Shown here piece after piece: positions 1-6,998 of a stretch of 64,000 bases of DNA. Source of the stretch: Salinisphaera dokdonensis (GTDB lineage: Bacteria; Pseudomonadota; Gammaproteobacteria; Nevskiales; Salinisphaeraceae); NCBI RefSeq assembly GCF_040361215.1, contig NZ_APND01000003.1, positions 248,001-312,000 on the forward strand, written 5' to 3'. The stretch's first letter is position 1; every line of letters begins with the position of its first letter. The notes under the pieces are model-generated. The model was not told the DNA's origin, searched no databases, and saw only the letters and a program-made list of their open reading frames with translations. The position numbers and the translations under genes are program-made.

Positions 1-389
1 TCTACCCGCTCCAGGCGCCGATCACGCACACGCGACGCGGCATCGCGGCCGGCATCGGTGATGGTGACGAAACCGCCACGCCGATCGTCCGGGTTGTCGA
101 GCTTATCGACCAGCCCGGCCTGCTTCATCGCCGCCACCTGACGGGTGACGGTCGACGCGTCGAGATTGACCTGCTCGGCGAGCGCACCGACCGACTGGCG
201 ATCCTTGCGCTCCAGCAGGATCAGCAACAGGTAGTGCGCACGCTCGAGCCCGAAATTGAAGCGCCGGCGGGCGGCTTCCAAGCGGCGGACAAGAAACGCC
301 AGCTCGTACTCCAGTGCTTCCACGGACGGGCAGTTCTTGGGCAGATGGTTACCCAACGACTCGTCGTTTTCTTCTGTCCTGCGGATCAT
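1..389 (-). CDS. MarR-family transcriptional regulator, partial (C-terminus lies off the window)
   Basis: The reverse strand reads from ATG at 389 through the window edge without a stop, giving about 129 residues. The middle part has the winged-helix pattern of MarR repressors: a helix near FGLERAHYLLLILLE, a recognition region near VNLDASTVTRQVAAMKQAGLV, then the wing with NPDDRRGG. These proteins bind DNA as dimers and are usually released by a small ligand. The gene faces the 2-hydroxyacid dehydrogenase across about 210 bases, so control of itself and that neighbour is the natural guess. The ligand cannot be inferred. A GAGG stands about 10 bases before the start. Confidence 0.85.
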   Translation of the reverse strand, partial: MIRRTEENDESLGNHLPKNCPSVEALEYELAFLVRRLEAARRRFNFGLERAHYLLLILLERKDRQSVGALAEQVNLDASTVTRQVAAMKQAGLVDKLDNPDDRRGGFVTITDAGRDAASRVRDRRLERV

Positions 390-458
390 GATTGATTCGT
401 CAGCCTCGGTTGAATACCCGGAAGATGTCTAATTCCGCCCCCTTTCGGCGAACGCTTG

Positions 459-485
459 CATCTTACACGATGTGTTCGAAAGATG
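459..485. promoter_or_regulatory. Candidate MarR operator between divergent genes
   Basis: ACAC-GAT-GTGT (465-475) is an interrupted palindrome, nested inside a looser CATCTT (459-464) / AAGATG (480-485) pair whose centre is 2 bases off. It lies in the shared intergenic region of the MarR gene and the dehydrogenase, where a MarR operator is expected. There is no binding evidence. Confidence 0.35.
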
Positions 486-598
486 ATTCCACACCGTGCT
501 CCACCGAGCGAAAGCGCCATGCAATCGCCGGCTGGCGCAGCGTTTTCGCCGCGCCTCGGTTACGATTACGCATTATATATCGAAATTAAGGAGTTGCG

Positions 599-1552
599 AT
601 GCAGGGCTGTTTTCTGGATGCCGGTTCCATGGGCGACGGCCTCACATGGTCGAGTCTGGAGTCCAGCGTCGAGTCATGGCACTGGCACCACAACACGACG
701 CGCGAGACCGTTGCCGAGCGCCTGCAGGGTGTCGATATCGCGGTCACGAACAAGGTCGTGCTCGATGCGGAAACCATTGCCGGGGCCGATCGCCTCAAAC
801 TGATCTGTGTGGCGGCGACCGGCTTCAACAACGTCGACACCGCAGCCGCGGCCGAGCACGGGATTCCGGTGGTAAACGTCACGGGCTATGCCACGCCGGC
901 CGTATCGCAGCACGTGCTCTCACTCATGCTCGCGCATGCCACACGCTGGGCCAGCTACGACGCCGCCGTGAAGCGCGGCGATTGGTCGGCAGGCCAATTC
1001 TTCTGCCTGCTGGACTACCCGATCGAAGAGCTGGACGGGCAGACCCTCGGCCTGGTCGGTCATGGTGAGCTGGGCCAGGCGGTGGCGCGTCTGGCCGAGG
1101 CGTTCGGCATGCAGGTGCTGGTCGCCGAACGCCCCGGTGCGACAACTGTGCGCGAAGGACGCGTGGCCATCGACGAGGTCTTCGAGCGCGCTGACATGAT
1201 CAGCCTGCACTGCCCGCTTACCGAGGACACCCGGCATCTGATCAACGCGGATGCCCTCGCCCGGATGAAGAACTCGGCTTTTCTGATCAATACCGCGCGA
1301 GGCGCCATTGTCGACAGTGAGGCGCTGATTGAGGCATTGCGCAACGGCACGATCGCAGGCGCGGCCCTGGACGTTCTCGATCAGGAACCGCCGCCCGCTG
1401 ATCATCCCCTGCTCGATCCGTCGATTCCGAACCTGATCGTGACCCCTCATACCGCCTGGGGCAGCCGCGGCGCGCGCCAGCGCATGCTCGAAGGCGTGGC
1501 GGCAAATATCGACGCGTTTCGTGCCGGCGAACAACGCAACCGGGTGAACTAG
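599..1552 (+). CDS. D-2-hydroxyacid dehydrogenase (hydroxypyruvate/glycerate type)
   Basis: This 317-residue protein has the D-isomer 2-hydroxyacid dehydrogenase layout: a split catalytic domain around an NAD-binding domain with GLVGHGELGQAVA near residue 150, the HCPLTEDTRHLI segment, NTARGAIVD before the catalytic Arg region, DVLDQEPP with the conserved Glu, and a catalytic-type His in TPHTAWGS near residue 285. Such enzymes reduce 2-keto acids such as hydroxypyruvate or glyoxylate with NAD(P)H in the cytoplasm. The start is fixed by an ideal TAAGGAG at 587-593, five bases before ATG. The exact substrate is not decidable from sequence. The facing MarR gene is a plausible regulator. Confidence 0.88.
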   Translation: MQGCFLDAGSMGDGLTWSSLESSVESWHWHHNTTRETVAERLQGVDIAVTNKVVLDAETIAGADRLKLICVAATGFNNVDTAAAAEHGIPVVNVTGYATPAVSQHVLSLMLAHATRWASYDAAVKRGDWSAGQFFCLLDYPIEELDGQTLGLVGHGELGQAVARLAEAFGMQVLVAERPGATTVREGRVAIDEVFERADMISLHCPLTEDTRHLINADALARMKNSAFLINTARGAIVDSEALIEALRNGTIAGAALDVLDQEPPPADHPLLDPSIPNLIVTPHTAWGSRGARQRMLEGVAANIDAFRAGEQRNRVN

Positions 1553-1557
1553 GCACG

Positions 1558-1595
1558 AAGAAAGCGGCGCGGCGTTCAGTCGCGCCGGGCTTCTT
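1558..1595. terminator. Bidirectional hairpin between convergent genes
   Basis: CGGCGCG (1565-1571) pairs with CGCGCCG (1581-1587) around a 9-base loop. AAGAAA lies on one side and TTCTT on the other, so the hairpin could end transcription of the dehydrogenase (forward) and of the methyltransferase gene (reverse). Confidence 0.6.
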
Positions 1596-2197
1596 CAAGC
1601 GATTGACTTGCGCCAGATCAATAGACGGTTATCGCTTGGCATGGCGATATCGTCGACGAGCGACAGCCCGCCGCGGGTCGCGAGCGCATCGAGCGCTTCG
1701 ATCTCGCGCAACCCCATCGCCGGATCACGCGCCCGCAGCGCCGCGTCGAAGTTTGCGTTACCGGGCTCCGGCGTGACGCCGGCGCGCAGAAACGGGCCAT
1801 AGAGACAAAGCAGGCCGCCGGCGGCGAGCACACGACCCGCGCCGGCGAACAGCGCCTGCACGGCAGCCCAGTCCATGATGTGGGCCACGTTGGCACCATA
1901 GACCGCATCGAACGGGCCGGCCGGCCAATCGCCACGCACATCCAGCGCAAGCGGCGCCGGCAGATTGAGTTCCTTTCGATCGGCAAGTGCTGCGACCAGG
2001 CGCCGATGGTGGCCCGGCGCGTCGCTGGCCTGCCATACGATATCCGGCAGGCGCTCGCGGGCGTGGCGCGCATGGGTCGCATCACCCGCGCCGACTTCGA
2101 GCACGCGGCAGGCACCGCCCAACCAGGGAACCAGTGCATCGAATATCGGCCGCTTGTTGCGTTCGGCCGCGCTGTCGTCGCCTATATGAGTGCTCAT
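1595..2197 (-). CDS. DUF938 family class I SAM-dependent methyltransferase
   Basis: The 200-residue protein starts with the RNKRPI signature of DUF938 (related to eukaryotic METTL26). A Rossmann glycine motif VLEVGAGDATHARHAR follows near residue 35, then WQASDAPG, the acidic LDVRGDWP strand, and YGANVAHIMDW. This marks a small AdoMet-dependent methyltransferase of unknown substrate. It lies 10 bases behind the O-methyltransferase gene on the same strand, so the two are probably cotranscribed. There is no sign of damage. Confidence 0.85.
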   Translation of the reverse strand: MSTHIGDDSAAERNKRPIFDALVPWLGGACRVLEVGAGDATHARHARERLPDIVWQASDAPGHHRRLVAALADRKELNLPAPLALDVRGDWPAGPFDAVYGANVAHIMDWAAVQALFAGAGRVLAAGGLLCLYGPFLRAGVTPEPGNANFDAALRARDPAMGLREIEALDALATRGGLSLVDDIAMPSDNRLLIWRKSIA

Positions 2198-2207
2198 CCG
2201 TGTCTGA

Positions 2208-2852
2208 TCATCGCTTGCGCGCCAGAGTGAGGCCGTCGCCGATCGGCACCAGGCTGAGATCGATACGCTCGTCGCCGTGCAGATAGCGATTGAAGTCGCG
2301 GATCGCCTGCGTGTCGGTACTGCTGTCGTCGGGGTCGATCACTCGCCCGTGCCAGAGCGTGTTGTCGGCGATGATCAGCCCGCCGCCGTGCACGAGCGCG
2401 AGTGCACGCTCGTAGTAGTCGATATAGCCGGCCTTGTCGGCGTCGATGAACACGAAGTCGTACTGCCCGGCCATGCCGGCTGCGATCTCGTTATCGAGCG
2501 TGGCAAGGGCTGGCCCCAGCCGCAGTTCGATACGATCGGCAACGCCCGCGGCAGCCCAGGCCTGCTGCGCACGCTGTGTGATTTCAGCGTCGGTATCACA
2601 GGCCAGTAGTTGGCCGCCCGCTGGCAGGCTTTGCGCAATCCAGAGGCTCGAGTAGCCGGCATAAACGCCGATCTCGATGCCGCGCCGCGCACTCATCAGC
2701 TGTAGTACCAGGCTGATCAGCTGGCCCTGTTCCGGGTCGACCTGAAGATTGCCATTATCCTGAGCGGCGGTGACGCGCCGGTTGTCGGCCATCACTTCCG
2801 TCTCGCGCACGCTGGCATGGCGCAGATAAGTAAGCAGTTCGCTGTCGAACAT
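2208..2852 (-). CDS. Class I SAM-dependent O-methyltransferase (caffeoyl-CoA/catechol OMT family)
   Basis: From the chosen ATG at 2852 the protein has 214 residues. Motifs of the metal-dependent O-methyltransferase family are visible: IEIGVYAGYSSLWIA (AdoMet glycine loop), LLACDTDAEI, FVFIDADKAGYIDYYE (metal-binding Asp pair) and IADNTLWHGRV. These enzymes methylate hydroxyl groups of small phenolic or related compounds; the substrate here is unknown. The start was chosen over an upstream ATG (2903) because GGGGAGAA sits just before it and because family members begin near this point. It is the first gene of a pair with the DUF938 methyltransferase. Confidence 0.85.
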   Translation of the reverse strand: MFDSELLTYLRHASVRETEVMADNRRVTAAQDNGNLQVDPEQGQLISLVLQLMSARRGIEIGVYAGYSSLWIAQSLPAGGQLLACDTDAEITQRAQQAWAAAGVADRIELRLGPALATLDNEIAAGMAGQYDFVFIDADKAGYIDYYERALALVHGGGLIIADNTLWHGRVIDPDDSSTDTQAIRDFNRYLHGDERIDLSLVPIGDGLTLARKR

Positions 2853-2941
2853 GGGTTCTCCCCGCAGGCCGAGCCCGGCGCCCTGCCCGTAACGTGTCTT
2901 CATGGCAGCATACGCGCAAGCCGAGACCGGGTTAACCGCGT

Positions 2942-3712
2942 ATGTCCAAACCGATCCACGTCGTTCATCTGACCGACTTTCACCTGCTCGCCGAGGCCGG
3001 CGCGCGCCTGCACGGCTGGGACGTCGAGCGCGCTTTCGACACCGTGCTGGACGACGCCCTGCAGCAGATCCCCGATGCCAGCGCGTTCATTCTCGGCGGC
3101 GATCTGGTCGACGATGAAACGGCAGTCGGCTACGCACGCCTGAACCGGCGACTGGCCACGCTCGATCGCCCGGTACTCGCCATGGCCGGCAATCACGACG
3201 ATCCAATCGCCATGCAGAAGCAGTTGCGTTGCGCAGTCGTACACGGCGTTCTGACTATCGGCGGCTGGCAACTTGTCGCGCTCGATAGTCATATCGATGG
3301 CAGTGAAGCGGGCCGTATCGGCCCAGAGCAACTCGATCGGCTCGACGCGCAGCTGAGCCGGTCTGCCAATCCGACGGTGGTTTTCGTGCATCACCCGCCG
3401 TGCCCGGTCGGCAGTGCCTGGATCGATGCCATCGGCCTGGAGGACAGCGCCGCACTCGCCGCGGTAATAGAGCGTCACGCGCACGTCGGGGCGATCGTGT
3501 GTGGCCACGCCCATCAGCAGGCCACGCTTGAGTTCGCCAACCGGCCCTGCCTGATTACGCCGGCGACCATGCGCCAGTTCCTGCCAAGGTCCGAGACCTT
3601 TGCCGAAGACACGCTACAAGTGCCGGGCTACCGGGTACTCACACTCGGTGCCGATCAGAGCCTGAAATCCAGAGTCGCGCGTGTTGCTTTGGCACAAGGA
3701 GCCTGTGGATAA
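2942..3712 (+). CDS. cpdA: 3',5'-cyclic-AMP phosphodiesterase CpdA
   Basis: The 256-residue calcineurin-like phosphoesterase shows the metal ligands in order: D12 and H14 in LTDFH, D54 in GGDLVDD, N84-H85 in GNHDD, the VHHPP histidine near residue 142, and GHAH near residue 182. This arrangement and length fit CpdA, which hydrolyses cAMP in the cytoplasm and lowers CRP-cAMP signalling. A different class III cyclic nucleotide phosphodiesterase remains possible. The stop codon is also the last part of a perfect DnaA-box-like TGTGGATAA (3704-3712). The gene diverges from the methyltransferase pair. Confidence 0.85.
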   Translation: MSKPIHVVHLTDFHLLAEAGARLHGWDVERAFDTVLDDALQQIPDASAFILGGDLVDDETAVGYARLNRRLATLDRPVLAMAGNHDDPIAMQKQLRCAVVHGVLTIGGWQLVALDSHIDGSEAGRIGPEQLDRLDAQLSRSANPTVVFVHHPPCPVGSAWIDAIGLEDSAALAAVIERHAHVGAIVCGHAHQQATLEFANRPCLITPATMRQFLPRSETFAEDTLQVPGYRVLTLGADQSLKSRVARVALAQGACG

Positions 3713-4220
3713 AACTGGGGAAGAATTGCGGACGCGCCACGCATTCCGGTCGACACGAACGACCCCAGCCTGGCCGGCTCGACAATAAAACGTCCATACC
3801 ATTTAAATTCAGATGCTTAGGAAATACCGCAGTGTGACGTTTTGCGTCATATCAGACCTTTCGGGTACCGGCAACCGCGTTGACAATGTGCATAACCTGC
3901 ATTTTGGAGCAGACACTCGTTGAGCAAATCAAGCTAAACAACTGAGCTAAAACGCTAAAGAACAGAAATGCACAAAAGCTGTGGATAAGTGTGTGGAAAG
4001 CACCCGCACGAGTGCCGTTAAAGGGCATATTCTCAGTAGTTTCCCCGAAGCGGCGATTTTGTAACCAGCTCGACACACTCTATTAAAATCAAAAACTTAC
4101 AAATTTTACCCGCTACCTGAAAAGACAAGGGAAAAAATTTTCGTTCGTCGATAAACATGCCATTGCTTCACTGTGCATAAGGCTCTTGGCCGTACCGGCC
4201 CGATGTTAGACTCCGCAGCC
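3713..4220. other. AT-rich gene-free block with DnaA-box-like repeats and an IHF-type match
   Basis: This 508-base intergenic stretch is clearly AT-richer than its surroundings, most of all at 4080-4145. The sequence TGTG-N-ATAA (reverse complement of the DnaA box consensus TTATNCACA) begins in the cpdA stop (3704-3712) and recurs at 3887-3895, 3980-3988 and 4172-4180, all in one orientation. A degenerate copy is at 3992-4000. AATCAAAAACTTA at 4087-4099 fits the IHF consensus WATCARN4TTR. TGACG (3835-3839) and CGTCA (3845-3849) form an inverted repeat. No credible ORF was found. It may be a DnaA-titration or regulatory locus or an origin; see findings. Confidence 0.6.
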
Positions 4221-5003
4221 ATGAAAAGACCCAATATTCTGGTCATTGCAGGCCACGACCCGAGCGGCGGCGCCGGTATTCAGGCGGATATCGAGGCGGC
4301 GGCCGCGAATGGCGCCCACGCGGCCACCGTGATCACCCTGCTGACCTGCCAGGACACCACGAACGTGCATGGTGTAGAAGCGGTGGACACCGCGTTTTTC
4401 GCTCGCTGTCTCGACACCGCCCTGGCCGATATGCGCTTCGATGCCATCAAGATCGGCGTCGTCGCAAACGTGGAACAGGTCGAACGCATCGTGGCAGTGG
4501 CACGACAGCTACCGCATGTCCCGTTGGTGGTCGACCCGGTCCTGCGCGCGGCCGGCGGCGGCACGCTCGCGGATGACTCGGTCGGCCAGGCACTCAGAGA
4601 CACGCTCTTCGCGCATGCCGATGTCGTTACACCCAACGCAGGCGAGGCACGCCTACTATGCGATGGTGACAACGATATCGACCGTTGCGGCGCGCGCCTG
4701 GCCACGCACGATACCTGTGCGCTGATTACCGGCGGCGACGAAGGCGACGGCGAGGTCATCAACCGCGAGTACGTGGCCGATCGTTCACCGGTCGCCCACG
4801 CCTGGCCACGTTTGCCGGGGGTCTTTCACGGCTCGGGCTGCACGCTTGCCAGTGCAATCGCAGCCCAGCTTGCCCACGGCCATGACCGCCCGACGGCCAT
4901 CCGCCGAGCCCAGGCTTACGTCTGGCGCACGCTCGATGCCGCGTTCGCGGCCGGCCATGGCCAGCGTATTCCGGCCCGTATCCAGCCCACGCCCGACGCA
5001 TGA
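4221..5003 (+). CDS. thiD: Hydroxymethylpyrimidine/phosphomethylpyrimidine kinase
   Basis: The 260-residue ribokinase-family protein begins with MKRPNILVIAGHDPSGGAGI, the typical N-terminus of ThiD. It continues with LLTCQDTTNVHGVEAV, VVDPVLRAAGGGTL and the C-terminal anion hole GVFHGSGCTLASAIAA. ThiD phosphorylates HMP and HMP-P to HMP-PP for thiamine synthesis. I chose ATG 4221 over the in-frame ATG 4173, which would add 16 residues before the conserved start. The gene overlaps thiE by 4 bases (ATGA), so coupled translation is likely. I found no TPP riboswitch upstream, although AT-rich DNA with DnaA-like boxes precedes it. Confidence 0.92.
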   Translation: MKRPNILVIAGHDPSGGAGIQADIEAAAANGAHAATVITLLTCQDTTNVHGVEAVDTAFFARCLDTALADMRFDAIKIGVVANVEQVERIVAVARQLPHVPLVVDPVLRAAGGGTLADDSVGQALRDTLFAHADVVTPNAGEARLLCDGDNDIDRCGARLATHDTCALITGGDEGDGEVINREYVADRSPVAHAWPRLPGVFHGSGCTLASAIAAQLAHGHDRPTAIRRAQAYVWRTLDAAFAAGHGQRIPARIQPTPDA

Positions 5004-5659
5004 CGGTGCGCGGCGTCTACGCCATTTATGACCGCACAACCCTGGCCGACGATGCACTCGACCGGGTCGACGCGATACTCGATGCCGGCACGCCCTGGCT
5101 CCAGTATCGCGACAAACGCGATACGGCGCCGGACCACGCGCTGGCAAAGGCGCTGCGCGAGCGCACCCGCGCCGTCGGTGCCGCGCTCATCGTCAACGAT
5201 GACTGGCGCCTCGCCCGGGATATCGGCGCCGATGGGGTCCATCTCGGCCAGAGCGACGGCAGCATTGCCCAGGCACGCATGGCACTTGGGCCGAAGGCGA
5301 TCATCGGCGTGAGCTGCTCGGATCGTATCCAGCGGGCCCGCGACGGCATCGCCGCCGGCGCGAGCTATATCAGTTTCGGGCGTTTTTTCGACTCGCGTAC
5401 CAAGCCGGACGCGCCGCCCGCCGCGTTGACGGTGCTCGGCGAAGCCCGCGCGCTCGGTGTGCCGGTGGTCGCCATCGGCGGCATCGATACGCACAATGCG
5501 GCCGATGTAATTGCTGCGGGCGCCGACCTGGTCGCGGTGTCCGGTGCGTTGTTCCACGCCCCAAACAGCAGCGAAGCCGCCCGGCAACTGGCTGCGCTAT
5601 TTGATACGCAGCATGCCCGCGCGCCCCAGGGACATGACTTTTCAGGAGATCTTTTATGA
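5000..5659 (+). CDS. thiE: Thiamine-phosphate synthase
   Basis: This 219-residue TIM-barrel protein joins HMP-PP and the thiazole phosphate to give thiamine phosphate. Motifs include LQYRDKRD near residue 34, NDDWRLARDIGADGVHLGQSD (phosphate/metal-binding region), GVSCSD, and the C-terminal phosphate loop VVAIGGID followed by AVSGALF. Length and order match ThiE. It overlaps thiD upstream and hemL downstream, each by an ATGA-type junction, and its last codons carry the hemL ribosome binding site. Confidence 0.93.
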   Translation: MTVRGVYAIYDRTTLADDALDRVDAILDAGTPWLQYRDKRDTAPDHALAKALRERTRAVGAALIVNDDWRLARDIGADGVHLGQSDGSIAQARMALGPKAIIGVSCSDRIQRARDGIAAGASYISFGRFFDSRTKPDAPPAALTVLGEARALGVPVVAIGGIDTHNAADVIAAGADLVAVSGALFHAPNSSEAARQLAALFDTQHARAPQGHDFSGDLL

Positions 5660-6981
5660 CTCAGACCGCGAACGCTCAATGGCAACGCCCCGGCCCCCGC
5701 TCGGCCGAACTGTTCGAGCGCGCCGCGCGTGTCACGCCCGGCGGCGTGAACTCGCCGGTACGCGCTTTTTCGGGCGTCGGCGGCACGCCGGCGTTCATCG
5801 ACCACGCCAGCGGCGCGTATATCTACGACGTCGATGGCAATGAATATGTCGACTATGTCGGCTCTTTCGGGCCGATGATCCTCGGCCATGCCCATCCGGC
5901 CGTGGTCGAGGCCGTCCAGCAGCAGGCCAGCAAGGGGCTGTCCTTCGGGGCCCCCACGGGTCTGGAAACCGAGCTCGCCGAGCTGGTCTGCTCGATGGTC
6001 GATTCGATCGAATCGGTCCGCATGGTCAATTCGGGTACGGAAGCGGCGATGACCGCCCTGCGCCTGGCACGCGGGCATACCGGCCGCAAGAAAGTGATCA
6101 AGTTCGCCGGCAACTACCACGGTCATGTCGACGCGCTGCTGGTCAACGCCGGCTCGGGCGCGCTCACGCTCGGCATCCCCGGCTCGCCGGGCGTGCCCGA
6201 GGCCGTGGTACAGGACACGCTGGTCGCCACCTACAACGATCTCGACTCGGTCGCCGAGGCGTTCAAGGCGCACGGTGACGATGTCGCCTGCGTAATGGTC
6301 GAACCGGTCGCCGGCAACATGAACTGCGTGCCCCCGGAAGACGGCTTCCTGCAGGGCCTGCGCGATCTCTGCGACGAGTACGGCGCACTACTGGTCTTCG
6401 ACGAGGTGATGACCGGCTTTCGCGTGCATCCCGGCTGTGCGCAGGCGCATTTCGGCGTCACTCCGGACGTCACCGCCCTCGGCAAGATCGTGGGCGGCGG
6501 CATGCCGGTCGGCGCCGTCGGCGGCCCGAGCAAAGTGATGGAAACGCTCGCGCCCACCGGCCCGGTCTACCAGGCCGGCACGCTCTCGGGGCATCCGCTG
6601 GGCATGGCTGCGGGCATCGCCACGCTGTCGCGGCTCAAGGATGGCAGCGTCCACGAAGCGATCGCACCCAAGCTGGACAGCCTGCTTCAAGGCCTCCAGC
6701 AGTGTGCCGACAAGCACGGCGTGCCTTTTCTTACCCAAAGAGTCGGTGCGATGTTCGGCATGTTCTTCACCGACGCATCGCGCGTGAGCCGCTTCGACGA
6801 CGTGGCGGCCTGCGATACCGACAAGTTCGCGGTGTTCTTCCACACCATGCTCGATCACGGCGTATACCTTGCGCCGTCGGCCTTCGAGGCGGGATTCATC
6901 TCGCAGGCGCACGATGACACCGCGATCCAGCGCACGCTGGAGGCCGCCGACGCGGCCTTCGCCGCGGTCGCGCAAGCGTAG
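5656..6981 (+). CDS. hemL: Glutamate-1-semialdehyde 2,1-aminomutase
   Basis: The 441-residue PLP enzyme converts glutamate-1-semialdehyde to 5-aminolevulinate in the C5 heme pathway. The PLP lysine is K277 in ALGKIVGGGMPVGAVGG. Other class III aminotransferase motifs include GGVNSPVRAF at the start, NSGTEAAMTALRLAR, FAGNYHGH and VFDEVMTGFR. AGGAGA at 5643-5648 precedes the ATG. The start overlaps the thiE stop, so thiD-thiE-hemL form one operon. A C-terminal segment around RVSRFDDVAACDTDKF is usual for HemL. Confidence 0.95.
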   Translation: MTQTANAQWQRPGPRSAELFERAARVTPGGVNSPVRAFSGVGGTPAFIDHASGAYIYDVDGNEYVDYVGSFGPMILGHAHPAVVEAVQQQASKGLSFGAPTGLETELAELVCSMVDSIESVRMVNSGTEAAMTALRLARGHTGRKKVIKFAGNYHGHVDALLVNAGSGALTLGIPGSPGVPEAVVQDTLVATYNDLDSVAEAFKAHGDDVACVMVEPVAGNMNCVPPEDGFLQGLRDLCDEYGALLVFDEVMTGFRVHPGCAQAHFGVTPDVTALGKIVGGGMPVGAVGGPSKVMETLAPTGPVYQAGTLSGHPLGMAAGIATLSRLKDGSVHEAIAPKLDSLLQGLQQCADKHGVPFLTQRVGAMFGMFFTDASRVSRFDDVAACDTDKFAVFFHTMLDHGVYLAPSAFEAGFISQAHDDTAIQRTLEAADAAFAAVAQA

Positions 6982-6998
6982 CGCCCGCCACGACCGGG

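Noticed and set aside
3852..4076. Reverse 74-codon frame in the AT-rich block
   Set aside because: It has no ribosome site or recognisable motif, and it overlaps the repeat cluster.
3704..4180. Calling the DnaA-box cluster the chromosomal oriC outright
   Set aside because: Neighbouring genes are not dnaA, mnmG, rnpA or rpmH, and gene strands to the right are mixed. Without skew data only a candidate element is justified.
4085..4220. TPP riboswitch upstream of thiD
   Set aside because: I could not find the conserved THI-element segments (such as the CTGAGA core with its partner) in the leader.
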